Shown here one piece after another: positions 1-9,666 of a stretch of 64,000 nucleotides of DNA (within the stretch, counting starts at the first letter, position 1; each line of letters starts with the position of its first letter). The notes under the pieces were generated by a model. That model was given only the letters and a program-made list of their open reading frames with translations, was not told where the DNA came from and ran no database searches. The stretch is from Myxacorys chilensis ATA2-1-KO14 (GTDB lineage Bacteria; Cyanobacteriota; Cyanobacteriia; Leptolyngbyales; Leptolyngbyaceae), in contig JAHHHP010000008.1 in the NCBI GenBank assembly GCA_019359275.1, positions 1 to 64,000 of the forward strand. The letters are read 5' to 3'. The position numbers and the translations under genes were made by a program.

Positions 1-647
1 AGTTGTCGTTGGGCAGACACTTGCCCGAATCTCGAATCGTCACCATTTTGAAAGAGCTTCTGGAAGTCCTGAGCTTTGTTCATAGCAAAAATGTGATTCA
101 CCGCGATATCAAACCGAGTAATGTGATTAAGCGGCAGTCCGATGGCAGACTAGTGCTGATTGATTTTGGGGCCGTCAAGGCGTTGCACGATCAGATTTTA
201 GACGATCGTTTGTTTTCAGGAACGATTGGAATCGGCACGCAGGGCTATATGCCGCCAGAGCAATGCGCCGGAAATCCCCGCTTCAATAGTGACATTTACG
301 CTGTGGGCATGATGGGCATTCAGGCGCTAACAGGCTTGCCGCCCAGCCAACTCAAGGATGATCCGCAAACGGGCGAGGTGCAATGGCGAGAGAAAGCGAT
401 CGTCAGTCCTCCTTTAGCCGCCATTTTGACAAAAATGGTGCATTACGATTTTCAGAAGCGCTATCAATCGGCGATCACGGCACTGCAAGATTTGATGAAG
501 TTAACTGATTTGTCTACACTTTCGTTGATGCTAGACGATTTGCGGATCGAGGGAACGGGTGAGGAAGACATCACGACGACTCGACCTTGGCCCGAAACTT
601 TTGTGTCTGACGAACTACCGCAAACGGAGCCGCCGCAAATGGAATAG
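1..647 (+). CDS. Serine/threonine protein kinase, 3' part only
   Basis: This is the C-terminal part of a eukaryotic-type Ser/Thr kinase; the gene begins left of the window and no start is visible. In the visible 214 residues the catalytic loop HRDIKPSN (about residues 33-40) supplies the proton-acceptor Asp, IDFG (53-56) supplies the Mg-binding Asp, and GTQGYMPPEQ is the activation-segment end that corresponds to APE. The N-lobe with the ATP Lys and glycine loop lies outside. About 60 residues after the kinase fold look unstructured and acidic or Pro-rich, with no recognised sensor domain. It converges on the HEAT-NACHT gene. Kinase assignment is certain; the substrate is unknown. Confidence 0.9.
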   Translation, partial: LSLGRHLPESRIVTILKELLEVLSFVHSKNVIHRDIKPSNVIKRQSDGRLVLIDFGAVKALHDQILDDRLFSGTIGIGTQGYMPPEQCAGNPRFNSDIYAVGMMGIQALTGLPPSQLKDDPQTGEVQWREKAIVSPPLAAILTKMVHYDFQKRYQSAITALQDLMKLTDLSTLSLMLDDLRIEGTGEEDITTTRPWPETFVSDELPQTEPPQME

Positions 648-660
648 AAGGTTTGAGAAA

Positions 661-681
661 GGGATGAGGGATAAGGGATGA
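661..681. repeat. Heptamer tandem repeat (GGGATGA, 3 units)
   Basis: Three consecutive 7-bp units, GGGATGA, GGGATAA and GGGATGA, lie just after the kinase stop codon. The reverse-complement form TCATCCC recurs at about 770-783 in the same gap and as four units at about 30811-30840. This fits the short tandemly repeated repetitive (STRR) heptamers known from filamentous cyanobacteria. I see no coding role. Confidence 0.6.
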
Positions 682-841
682 ATTGTTTTTGGGAATGGGT
701 TGTGATGCTCTGATTTACAACAGGTGAGCGGTAGTGTTGGTCTTCCACATTAGATCTACTTCTGGTTTCTCATCCCTCACTCTTTCATCTTTGCGTTAAA
801 GGTGTTCCTCTAGTTCAGAGTGCAAATCAGGAAGACATCGC

Positions 842-3800
842 TCAGTTTCTGTTGTTTGCGTGTCCCAAGTCACTGAGCGCGGCGACGATCGCTTCTGCTT
901 CTCCGCTGATGCGCCAAAGCGTCCGACTGGCCTCTTTGCTGACTAATTCATACTCGCCTCTAAACGCTTCGATCAAAGCAGGAATGGCAGACTTGGCATC
1001 TGGGCCAATGCAGCCCAATGCATAGGCAGCTACCCACCGCACCTGCCAGTCGTCATCTTTGAGGGCGGCAATGAGCGCTGGAACGGCTGATTTGGCGGCA
1101 GAATTAAAGCTCGCCAGTACCCAGGCGGCTGTACTGCGAACATGAGCAGGCTGAGATTCCAGTGCTGTCACCAAGGCAGGAAGAGCACCCGTTCCCATTT
1201 TGCCCAGCGCTGCGATCGCTTCTCCGCTCACTCGTCGATCTGGATCGCGTAATCGCTCCATTAACGCGGGAATTGCTAGTCGCGCTTCTGGGCCAATGTG
1301 GCCCATCGACCGAGCCACTTCTCGCCGAATTTGCCATTCGCGATCTTGAAGCTCTCGGATCAAAGCAGGCAATACGCCTTTTGCGGCAGCACCTAGTTCG
1401 CCCAGTTCTCGAATCGCATCTAGCCGCGCTGTGGTATCTCCAGTAGACAAGAGCGGCGCTAACCGCCGCATTCGTTGCTCAATTTGAGATTTTCGCAGCG
1501 TTTCAGGGCTGAGACCCACTCGCTGACCCAACCCTTCTAATACAAAATCAGGAATATTGATTTCTGTGCCTCGCGTCAAGCAGCAGTCTCGCATTGCCAG
1601 GAGAAAGCCTTGAATACTCTCGGGCGCACCCGGCATCGCATCGGCTAACAATAACCAGTCCTGCCACAACGTTCTGTCGCTGCCATAGCGTTCGACAAGG
1701 TGCAGTGCCGCTAAACATTCAGCTAACGGGTCGAGGGCAAAGCAAATTTGATCTTGAGCCGGACCGATCGCTTGCACGATCCGCAAGCGTTTCTCTAAAT
1801 GCTTCAGCCGCGCTTTGGCCGCTTCTTCATTAAGACTGGTTTCACCCTGCGACGCTCCAAAGGATTGCAGTTCTGCTAGAATCGCTTCGCGTTTGGCAGG
1901 GGCAGGGCGATAGTATTGCTTTAAGCATTCCCAGGCAATGATTTTCGCGTCTTCATGCACCGTTAGATTGGTTGGCTCATCGGCGGCGGCGTCGCGATTG
2001 AGTTCATTTAAATAGCTCAGCATCAAGTCAGGAATGTTATCGGGCAGCGTGCTTTCGTCGTTAATACCTTCTTTTTTGCCGATCATTTGTTCAGCATAGA
2101 GGGTCGCGAGAAGCACGGTGATGTGGCGCTGACCAACCATTTTTGATAATTGACTACAGGCGTCGAAATATTCAGAATCGGTAAAGAGTTCGCGCTTGCT
2201 GCGTTGCATCAAATACGCCTCTAGAAAGGAAGACAGGCGATTGCCTTCAATGCGGAGCGGTTTGATCGTTGTTTTTGGCACTTCGTCGAGCGTCTCTTCA
2301 ACCCGTGACGTGACGATCAGCGCATTCGCCGGGAAGTCTGGATGTCCAGGACGAATCTGCTGCCGAGTTTCTTCACTCAGTTCTGACAAGCGATCGACAA
2401 TCACCAAGATGCGTCGCTGCCTCAGTAGCTTTTCTAGAAAGTCATCTGAAATGGGTTCTGACGCATCGATTAGCGCCTGTAGCTGTCCGCGAATCGCTTC
2501 GCGAAAGGGATTTTTGCCCTCAGGAAGTTTGAAGTCTAGTTCCTGCTCGATCAACACGGGCAACATGCGATGACCGCAGAGGCGTTGGGGTCGTTTATCT
2601 GCCATTGCCCATTTGGCTAAGTGACACGCCAAACTTGTTTTACCAATTCCCCCTTCTCCCCAAATCAGCAGACATTGCCGCCCATCCCAAAACGTCGTGT
2701 GCAGATCATGATTCGCTAGTTCCGGAACGGTGTTGCCGTCGAGAACGACTGGAATCGGAATGTAGACCTTACGATCGCTGACGGTGTTTTTGTGCGCAAA
2801 GCCTTCGCGTGCCCCATCGATTTGCTGACCGACCCATGCATCTAGCACTCTGGGATGGTAGTGAAACCAGCCCACGAATAAGACAAACCGCAGGGGTACT
2901 TTGATGCTGCCGCCCATTGGACTGGGAATTTCAAAATCGGTGTAGGGCTTGAGGGCGTTGTTCAGTTTGAGCAGCCAAGACGGACGGACCAATAGAATAG
3001 CGAGCCACAGGCTCGGCATGGCGATCAGATAGAGCAGCACGCCTGCGATCGCAGGATTGGCCTGTCCCCACTCAACCACCCGCTCAAACGGACGGGAATC
3101 TTTTTCGTTTTTCAGTACGCTAATCGATCGCCGCACCGAAATCACTAATTCTTCGTTGAACTGAGCTTTGGGATCTTCTAACAGAGGTAAGGCCGTTCCT
3201 AGAATCGTATAAGCGGTATGGATTTCGACGACGGATAGGGATGGCGCTTTGTCTTGCAGACTTGCTGCGATCAGGCGGACGGCATTCGCCGCGTTGAGCC
3301 GCACTCCAGTATTCTCGTCGCTCAGCAATTTGACTAATTCGGGCAGGGCTTCTCTCGCCTCTAGCCCAATGCGCCCCAGTGCCACCGCCGATTGCGATCG
3401 CACATCTTTGTCAGCATCGCTCAGCGTTTTTGTGAGTTGAGGAACTGCCGCTTTGGCAGGACTGCCAATTCTGTTCAGCGCGATCGCAGCAAACGATCGC
3501 GTTTTGTGATCGGCATGACTCAGCGCTCGAATTAACTGCGGCACGGCGGGACTCGCTTCAGCGCCAATACTGCCAAGAGCGCTGGCAGAGTTGAGCCGAA
3601 TATCCGTATCGGGGTCAGCGAGCGACTGCGCCAGAAACGGCACGGCTGATTTTGCCTCCGCTCCCAGTTTTCCAAGCGCTGCGATCGCGGCTAAGCGCAC
3701 CTCTAGTTCTGAGGTCGATAGGGCTTGAATTAGTTCTGGAATGGCAGGCTTTGCCTCCGTTCCTAGACTAGAAATCGCGTCGATCACCTCCATTCTCACC

Positions 3801-4342
3801 GATTTACTCGGATCGCTCAAAGCTTCGACCAAACTTGGCACAGCGATTCCTGGGTTACTTCCAATGCTTGCCAAGGCACGGGCCGCCGCGATCTGCACCT
3901 CTAGCTGATCATCTTTCAGGGCTTTTGCGATGCCAGGCACAGCAGCTTTAGCGGCAAGCCCGATTTCCCCTAACGCTTCTAATGTCTTGACCCGAACTTC
4001 TTTCTGCCTAGAATTGATTCCTTTCGCCAAAACAAGAACCGCTGGTTTGGCATCGGCTCCCCGTTTACCCAGGGCTGCGATCGCGCTCAACCGAGCGCCG
4101 AGGTTTGCTTTATCGTTCTTGAGAATAAGGATCAAGTCTGCAACCGGGACGCTTGATTTCTTCGCCGAGGTGTCCGCTAGGTCAGACGCTTCGTGCTTCG
4201 CCTGTTGCCAAGTCCAAGCAGAAAGCTCGATCGCGTCGGCGCGTTCACTCTCATCTCGGTTAGGCGGATGCAGTATTACAGACGTACAGAGGAGGCTGAT
4301 CTGACACGCAAGTAGAAAAAGTTGTCGGTTACGCACTGCCAT
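842..4342 (-). CDS. HEAT-TM-NACHT-HEAT protein (STAND NTPase)
   Basis: A protein of about 1166 residues. The N-terminus has a hydrophobic stretch (about 6-25) that looks like a signal peptide or anchor. About residues 60-365 are HEAT/PBS-lyase-like repeats of roughly 31 residues with the recurring pattern AIPxLxxALxDxxxxVRxxAAxAL. A membrane segment lies at about 430-450. A NACHT-type NTPase follows, with P-loop GEGGIGKTS near 562 and Walker B RILVIVDRLSEL near 645. About 960-1160 are further HEAT repeats. The ATG at 4342 is preferred to the TTG at 4360, which only adds six residues. STAND NTPases are usually signal-dependent switches; here the N-terminal HEAT array would lie outside the cytoplasm and the NTPase inside. 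The ligand and output are unknown; no effector domain is visible. Confidence 0.85.
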   Translation of the reverse strand: MAVRNRQLFLLACQISLLCTSVILHPPNRDESERADAIELSAWTWQQAKHEASDLADTSAKKSSVPVADLILILKNDKANLGARLSAIAALGKRGADAKPAVLVLAKGINSRQKEVRVKTLEALGEIGLAAKAAVPGIAKALKDDQLEVQIAAARALASIGSNPGIAVPSLVEALSDPSKSVRMEVIDAISSLGTEAKPAIPELIQALSTSELEVRLAAIAALGKLGAEAKSAVPFLAQSLADPDTDIRLNSASALGSIGAEASPAVPQLIRALSHADHKTRSFAAIALNRIGSPAKAAVPQLTKTLSDADKDVRSQSAVALGRIGLEAREALPELVKLLSDENTGVRLNAANAVRLIAASLQDKAPSLSVVEIHTAYTILGTALPLLEDPKAQFNEELVISVRRSISVLKNEKDSRPFERVVEWGQANPAIAGVLLYLIAMPSLWLAILLVRPSWLLKLNNALKPYTDFEIPSPMGGSIKVPLRFVLFVGWFHYHPRVLDAWVGQQIDGAREGFAHKNTVSDRKVYIPIPVVLDGNTVPELANHDLHTTFWDGRQCLLIWGEGGIGKTSLACHLAKWAMADKRPQRLCGHRMLPVLIEQELDFKLPEGKNPFREAIRGQLQALIDASEPISDDFLEKLLRQRRILVIVDRLSELSEETRQQIRPGHPDFPANALIVTSRVEETLDEVPKTTIKPLRIEGNRLSSFLEAYLMQRSKRELFTDSEYFDACSQLSKMVGQRHITVLLATLYAEQMIGKKEGINDESTLPDNIPDLMLSYLNELNRDAAADEPTNLTVHEDAKIIAWECLKQYYRPAPAKREAILAELQSFGASQGETSLNEEAAKARLKHLEKRLRIVQAIGPAQDQICFALDPLAECLAALHLVERYGSDRTLWQDWLLLADAMPGAPESIQGFLLAMRDCCLTRGTEINIPDFVLEGLGQRVGLSPETLRKSQIEQRMRRLAPLLSTGDTTARLDAIRELGELGAAAKGVLPALIRELQDREWQIRREVARSMGHIGPEARLAIPALMERLRDPDRRVSGEAIAALGKMGTGALPALVTALESQPAHVRSTAAWVLASFNSAAKSAVPALIAALKDDDWQVRWVAAYALGCIGPDAKSAIPALIEAFRGEYELVSKEASRTLWRISGEAEAIVAALSDLGHANNRN

Positions 4343-5069
4343 AAAAACACTGCAAAGCAAATAGGTGGGCTACGGTACAAGGTTGCCACCTAACACAGTT
4401 GAAGCAAGTAATACAGACGAAGCAAGGGGCGTTACTCCGTGGAGCTAACCAGACGATGTGATGTTTAAGGGTAAGTTTTGATGAAGATGCAACCTTGACC
4501 CCGTGATTATTCCCAGTCGTTTGTACGGAGTAACGTCTTGAGAAGTAGAGATTAGGGAAAATGTCTCAAAAATTCAGTAGTGCGATCGCGTCAGGAGCGG
4601 AATGTGAAAATTTAGAGAGGGCGGTCATCGGGTTAGAAAGCGATTCGCATTACGAGGTTCCGAGTGAAGCTCCGAAGGATCATTCCCTGAATCTCTCATG
4701 AATATTGTGAACTTTCCGCGCTAATAGTTCACAATTCAATAAATTTATAGTCTTTCTTTAGATGATTGACAAATCAAAGTATCACTGCTGCATTTCTTTT
4801 TTGGCGTTTGAATCGAAGCTCTGAAAGGCTTGAGATATCAGTGAAAGTGTTTGAATTAGAGCCGAAAATTGCGCTTTTAACCTTAAATTTTACGGAGTAA
4901 GCATAATTGCTTAAAAGAGGATTTACGGACACTGAAGTTTAACTTTTTTTGAACTAGTATTCCCACCCCAAGAAGATTTACCTATACTGAAATTCACTTG
5001 AAGCGGTCGCGGGGATCGCTAAAACAGATTTTTAATCACACTGATAAATCTAGCTCTGGGAGAATCGAT
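4343..5069. other. Intergenic region with two inverted repeats
   Basis: No supported gene. It holds an 11-bp perfect inverted repeat with arms 4430-4440 (CGTTACTCCGT) and 4525-4535 (ACGGAGTAACG), 84 bp apart, and a 9-bp inverted repeat with arms 4704-4712 (ATTGTGAAC) and 4727-4735 (GTTCACAAT). The upstream regions of the HEAT-NACHT gene (minus) and the membrane-protein gene (plus) both lie here. No transposase remnant is readable. Confidence 0.5.
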
Positions 5070-5453
5070 ATGACCTTAGCACGCAGCCAAAATTTGGGCA
5101 ATTTGTATTTCTTGTCATCCGTCAAAAGCTTTCTGCTTTGGACGTTTACCCTGACTGTTTGCATGATTGTTATCGGTTTTCCGCTGTTAGTTTTAGTTGT
5201 TTCAGTCGGCGCTTTGTTGGCAGGTGCACTGCACGCTATTCTGCCATTAAGTGGAGTTCTATTTGCCATTATTTCTGTGATCGGCATTCATGCTTTAGCC
5301 ATTATGTTTATGGCAGGTTTACTAACCTCGAAAGGGATTCATCCCCAAGAAGTCGAGTGGTTACGTTGGTTAAATGGTCAAGCGAACCCATTGCATACGT
5401 CTGTTTATGCGTCTTGTCCTTTGACCTGCGATATCAATCAGTTATCGATTTAG
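5070..5453 (+). CDS. Small membrane protein, unknown function
   Basis: A 127-residue protein with two strongly hydrophobic segments, at about residues 25-60 and 65-90, and polar ends. I do not recognise the family. The ATG at 5070 is preferred to the upstream TTG at 4998, which has no convincing ribosome binding site. The gene stands alone between a long non-coding stretch and a good intrinsic terminator, so it looks monocistronic. Function cannot be inferred from what is visible. Confidence 0.6.
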   Translation: MTLARSQNLGNLYFLSSVKSFLLWTFTLTVCMIVIGFPLLVLVVSVGALLAGALHAILPLSGVLFAIISVIGIHALAIMFMAGLLTSKGIHPQEVEWLRWLNGQANPLHTSVYASCPLTCDINQLSI

Positions 5454-5506
5454 CATTACAGATTTAGCATTCAAGAGTTGTCGTCTTTCGGTGAACTGGT
5501 CTGACT

Positions 5507-5534
5507 ATTCCTGGCTTCGGCTGGGAATTTTTTT
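5507..5534 (+). terminator. Intrinsic terminator after the membrane-protein gene
   Basis: A nine-pair stem (ATTCCTGGC with GCTGGGAAT, two G-T wobbles) closes a TTCG tetraloop and runs directly into seven T residues. This is a textbook Rho-independent terminator in plus orientation, about 55 bp after the preceding stop codon. Confidence 0.85.
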
Positions 5535-5753
5535 ATGAAAATTAGGATCATCCCCCCATCTCATTCCTCAGGCAGAATTCCTGTACCATAGTGGAGACAA
5601 TTCCTGATGAAGACAATTTCTAGTGAAGACAAGTCCTGCTTAATCGGGTTACCGAGGTGATCCAGATTCTGGGGTCAATGCGGAAAGCTTGATTAGCGAA
5701 GCGCTTAACGGCTGTGCTGAATATGTTCCTGTTCGTATGACTCGATAAATTCC

Positions 5754-6869
5754 ATGCTGAATCCAATTCCGGTTTGCCTCATTGTGGGGACTCGCCCTGA
5801 AGCGATTAAAATGGCTCCTGTCATTCAAGCATTTCAGCGTTCTGAGACGTTCAAAACTCAGGTTGTGCTGACGGGGCAACACCGCGAAATGGTGGATCAG
5901 GTGATGCAGTTGTTTGACTTATCTGCGGATCAAGATCTGGCAATCATGCAGCCCAAACAAACGCTGACTGATATTACCTGCGGAGCATTGCGCGGGTTAG
6001 AATCATTGTTTCAATCGCTTCAGCCGCGCATAGTGCTGGTGCAAGGGGATACAACAACGGCCTTTGCCGCCGCATTAGCCGCGTTTTATCAGAAAATTCC
6101 GGTTGGACATGTGGAAGCGGGCCTGCGGACTGAGGACTTATTTAATCCTTATCCGGAAGAAGCAAATCGACGATTGGTATCGCAGGTGACGCAACTCCAC
6201 TTTGCGCCAACATCGCTATCGGTAGAGAATTTACAGCGATCGCAGGTGTTGGGCGAGATTCATCAAACCGGAAACACAGTCATTGATGCGCTGCTGGCAG
6301 TGGCAAATCGTCAGCCTGCCTGTGACATTCCAGGGTTAGAGTGGAGCAACTACCGCACAATTCTCGCAACGGTACATCGCCGAGAAAATTGGGGACAACC
6401 GTTAGAAGATATTGCTCACGGCTTTCTTAAGGTGTTAGATCGGTTTGAAGACACAGCGCTACTATTGCCGTTACACCGTAATCCGACCGTGCGCGAACCT
6501 CTGACGGCGTTGTTGGGCAGTCATCCCCGCGTATTTCTGACAGAACCGCTAGATTACACTCAGTTAGTCGGGGCAATGCAACGCTGCTATTTGCTATTAA
6601 CCGATTCTGGCGGCATTCAGGAAGAAGCGCCTAGTTTGGGCAAGCCTGTTTTGGTATTGCGAGAAACCACCGAACGTCCAGAAGCGGTGATGGCAGGAAC
6701 CGCAAAGTTAATTGGAACAAATCCCGATATCATTTTTCGTGAAGCGGCTGAGTTGTTGAGCGATTCCCAGTCATACGCCGCGATGGCCAATGCAATTAGC
6801 CCATTTGGTGATGGGTTAGCGTCGGAGCGAATTGTGCGAATTGTGGAGCAGTACTTAGGGACTTGCTAA
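5754..6869 (+). CDS. wecB: UDP-N-acetylglucosamine 2-epimerase (non-hydrolysing)
   Basis: The enzyme interconverts UDP-GlcNAc and UDP-ManNAc in the cytoplasm, feeding polysaccharide or capsule synthesis. At 371 residues it has the family's normal length. Visible marks are GTRPEAIKMAPVI (12-24), QGDTTTAFAAALAA (97-110), the catalytic-region Glu residues in HVEAGLRT (E121) and YPEEANRR (E136), His208 in TVHRRENWG, and the UDP-binding DSGGIQEEAPSLGKPVLVLR near 290. The ATG at 5754 places the Rossmann strand immediately at the N-terminus, as expected. No other sugar-nucleotide gene is adjacent, so its pathway is not shown by context. A 21-bp tandem array starts about 70 bp downstream. Confidence 0.95.
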   Translation: MLNPIPVCLIVGTRPEAIKMAPVIQAFQRSETFKTQVVLTGQHREMVDQVMQLFDLSADQDLAIMQPKQTLTDITCGALRGLESLFQSLQPRIVLVQGDTTTAFAAALAAFYQKIPVGHVEAGLRTEDLFNPYPEEANRRLVSQVTQLHFAPTSLSVENLQRSQVLGEIHQTGNTVIDALLAVANRQPACDIPGLEWSNYRTILATVHRRENWGQPLEDIAHGFLKVLDRFEDTALLLPLHRNPTVREPLTALLGSHPRVFLTEPLDYTQLVGAMQRCYLLLTDSGGIQEEAPSLGKPVLVLRETTERPEAVMAGTAKLIGTNPDIIFREAAELLSDSQSYAAMANAISPFGDGLASERIVRIVEQYLGTC

Positions 6870-6940
6870 GAAATAGTATCCTGCTTTGGATCTCGGTATT
6901 GCGTTCCAGATGTAGTTTGCTCATTGCGACTTTCGCTTCA

Positions 6941-7150
6941 GAATTTGACAACTCCGGAAGACAATCCGAGAACTCCGAAAGAGAATTTGACAACTCCCGA
7001 AGACAATCTGAGAACTCCCGAAGACAATCTGAGAACTCCGGAAGACAATTTGACAACTCCGGAAGACAATTTGACAACTCCCGAAGACAATCCGAGAACT
7101 CCGAAAGAGAATTTGACAACTCCCGAAGACAATCTGAGAACTCCCGAAGC
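6941..7150. repeat. 21-bp tandem array, 10 units
   Basis: Ten contiguous 21-bp units with consensus SAATYTGASAACTCCSGAAG plus A. Units 2-4 (6962-7024) recur as units 8-10 (7088-7150) with one difference, at the last base, giving a 126-bp higher-order period. Two plus frames and at least two minus frames stay open, reading heptapeptides such as NLTTPED or LPELSNC. None of these frames has a good start codon with a ribosome binding site, so I treat the array as non-coding DNA. It lies between wecB and an SDR gene. Confidence 0.9.
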
Positions 7151-7425
7151 AAACGGAAGACCTCTCAAAGAAGCATTAGCGACTGGATGAAGCGAAACAA
7201 CGTTCCTCATAGTAATGAACACTATTTTCAAGCAACTCTCTTATCTGAAAAGTAGGTATCTAAATAGGGTTTTGTCCACTTCATAATTAGGGCAAATCTA
7301 CTTGGATTTAGCAACGCCGAGGGATGAAAGAATGACTATGTTCGCTTCATCCTTATTTCTGCTGTTTTGTTGACATCACGTACCCTTGTTATGGTGAGAA
7401 GATGTGAATCGACATTTTGATCGTT

Positions 7426-8238
7426 GTGACAAAAACAGTATTGATTACAGGCGCATCGTCTGGCATTGGGTTAGCCACTGTCCTAAAATTTCAGCAGCAG
7501 GGATGGAACGCGATCGCAACGATGCGATCGCTCGAAAAAGCAGGTGAACTTACCACGCTCGAAAATGTTCACTGCTTAACGTTGGATGTAACGGATCAAA
7601 CCTCCATTCAAAACGCTGTAACGAAGGCCACGGAGATTGGCGATATTGATGTTCTGATTAATAACGCTGGGTACAGCTTAGTAGGCGCGTTTGAAGCTTG
7701 CACACCCGAACAGATTGAGCGCCAGTTTCAGACAAACGTGTTTGGCTTGATGAACATGACGCGATCGCTCCTACCTCATTTTCGCGATCGCAAGTCAGGC
7801 ACGATTATTAATATCGCCTCGATTGGTGGAAAGATGGCGTTTCCGCTCTATAGCCTCTATCACAGTACCAAATGGGCAGTTGAAGGCTTCTCAGAATCGT
7901 TGCAGTACGAATTAGAACCGTTCAACATTCGCGTCAAACTGATTGAACCAGGCCCCATCAAGACAGAGTTTTACAGCCGATCTGCCGACATTGCGAATCG
8001 TCCTGGGCTAACAGCGTATGATTCGTTTGTGAAGCAGATCTTGCCTAACCTCAGTAAAGCAGGCGAATCTGGCGGCACTCCGGCAACGGTTGCAGAAATT
8101 ATTTATCGGGCTGCTACCGATGGATCGGCCAAACTGCGGTATCCAGCAGGCGGAAATGCAGGTACACTTTTACTACTGCGAAAGCTTCTCCCCGATCGCA
8201 TTTTCAGTAGCATGGTTCGTCGTAGCACGGTTCGCTGA
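7426..8238 (+). CDS. SDR family oxidoreductase
   Basis: A classical short-chain dehydrogenase of about 270 residues. The nucleotide-binding TGASSGIG is at residues 8-15, followed by the NNAG structural motif, a catalytic-type Ser in INIASIGGKM, and the YxxxK dyad in YHSTKWAVEG; the PGPIKTEF loop follows. The GTG at 7426 puts the Rossmann motif at the usual place; the longer reading frame begins with TTG at 7417. The substrate cannot be read from sequence. The stop is 17 bp before the SbcD-like gene, so the two may be co-transcribed. Confidence 0.88.
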   Translation: MTKTVLITGASSGIGLATVLKFQQQGWNAIATMRSLEKAGELTTLENVHCLTLDVTDQTSIQNAVTKATEIGDIDVLINNAGYSLVGAFEACTPEQIERQFQTNVFGLMNMTRSLLPHFRDRKSGTIINIASIGGKMAFPLYSLYHSTKWAVEGFSESLQYELEPFNIRVKLIEPGPIKTEFYSRSADIANRPGLTAYDSFVKQILPNLSKAGESGGTPATVAEIIYRAATDGSAKLRYPAGGNAGTLLLLRKLLPDRIFSSMVRRSTVR

Positions 8239-8255
8239 TCTTTGAAAGTTCTTCT

Positions 8256-9533
8256 ATGAAAGTTCTTCACCTCTCCGACATTCACTTAGGTAGCGGGTTT
8301 TCCCACGGACGGATCAACCCTGAAACAGGGTTAAATACTCGCTTAGAAGATTTTGTTGCCACATTGGGACGCTGTATCGATCGCGCCCTGTCTGAACCTG
8401 TGGATCTGGTGTTATTTGGTGGAGACGCCTTTCCCGATGCGACGCCGCCGCCTTACATTCAACAAGCATTTGCGCGTCAGTTTCACCGTCTTGTGGAAGC
8501 CCAAATTCCTACAGTTTTACTGGTGGGGAATCATGATCAACATTCTCAAGGCGCAGGCGGCGCGAGTTTGTGTATTTATCGCACCTTGGGCGTGCCGAAT
8601 GTGATTGTTGGCGATCGCCTCGATACTTATACAATTGACACCAGAAATGGTGCTGTTCAGGTGATCACGCTGCCTTGGTTGACGCGATCGACACTGTTGA
8701 CTCGCCCTGAAACCGAAGGACTGTCCATGACGGAAGTTGGGCAGTTGTTGCTCGATCGCTTGCGCGTTGCCTTAGAAGGAGAAATTCGTAAACTCAATCC
8801 TGACCTTCCGACGGTGCTGTTGGCGCATCTGATGACCGATACAGCTAACTATGGGGCAGAGAAATTTTTAGCGGTTGGAAAAGGATTTACGATTCCGTTG
8901 TCATTTCTTACGCGCGAATGTTTCGACTATGTTGCGCTAGGGCATGTCCATAAGCATCAAGTTTTGTGTGAAAATCCGTTTGTTGTTTATCCCGGTAGCA
9001 TTGAGCGAGTTGATTTTAGCGAAGAAAAAGAAGATAAAGGATTTGTGCTTGTTGAGCTAGACGGCGATTCTACAACGGTGGAATTTTGTCCGTTGCCTGT
9101 GCGATCGTTCCGCACGATCGAAGTTGATCTTTCCGAAAAGAAAGATCCGCAAGCGGCGTTAATTCGAGCGCTCAAACCTGAGTTGATTGAGAACGCAGTA
9201 GTACGCCTCAATTATCAAATTCGTCCAGAACAACTAGATCACCTTGATGATGCTCGGATTCACAAAGCGCTAGAGCTGGCTCACAGCTATACGATTCAGT
9301 CAGAATTAACCAACAACTTGTCGCGATCGCGCTTGCCAGAACTGGGCGTAGGATCTACGATCGCGCCCTTTGATGCGCTAAAAGCTTACCTGTCCAATCG
9401 AGAGGATTTGCGAGAACTCGAAGAGCCGATTTTAGAGGCCGCAAGACGGTTACTTGCCCAACAAGAGCCACTTGTCGAGGTTGTTTTGGCAGAAGAACTA
9501 GAGCCAGCCCAAACACAGTTGCGATTACTGTAA
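8256..9533 (+). CDS. sbcD: DNA repair exonuclease, SbcD/Mre11 family
   Basis: A 425-residue metallophosphoesterase with the Mre11/SbcD motif series: DIHLG (8-12) for the metal-binding Asp and His, FGGDAFP near 55, GNHDQHS near 93, LLAHLM near 190 and GHVHKHQ near 230. With an SbcC ATPase it would act as a nuclease on DNA ends and hairpins. The C-terminal 150 residues match the capping and SbcC-interaction region in position. No sbcC is next to it, so the partner must be elsewhere if present. It starts 17 bp after the SDR stop. Confidence 0.85.
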   Translation: MKVLHLSDIHLGSGFSHGRINPETGLNTRLEDFVATLGRCIDRALSEPVDLVLFGGDAFPDATPPPYIQQAFARQFHRLVEAQIPTVLLVGNHDQHSQGAGGASLCIYRTLGVPNVIVGDRLDTYTIDTRNGAVQVITLPWLTRSTLLTRPETEGLSMTEVGQLLLDRLRVALEGEIRKLNPDLPTVLLAHLMTDTANYGAEKFLAVGKGFTIPLSFLTRECFDYVALGHVHKHQVLCENPFVVYPGSIERVDFSEEKEDKGFVLVELDGDSTTVEFCPLPVRSFRTIEVDLSEKKDPQAALIRALKPELIENAVVRLNYQIRPEQLDHLDDARIHKALELAHSYTIQSELTNNLSRSRLPELGVGSTIAPFDALKAYLSNREDLRELEEPILEAARRLLAQQEPLVEVVLAEELEPAQTQLRLL

Positions 9534-9666
9534 ACCGTTCGCAGCAGTAATTTTGAGGCTCATCACCATAGAATTTATCTAGTACACTTGAACTCCGCCA
9601 TCTCTAACATTAAGTAGAGTTAATCAAATGAAAGGTTGCACAAAATTGAAACAGCGTGTACATTAA

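Noticed and set aside
6796..7255. Heptapeptide-repeat proteins encoded by the 21-bp array (several frames on both strands)
   Set aside because: A 21-bp repeat keeps several frames open automatically; the frames begin with TTG or lack ribosome binding sites and have no other domain.
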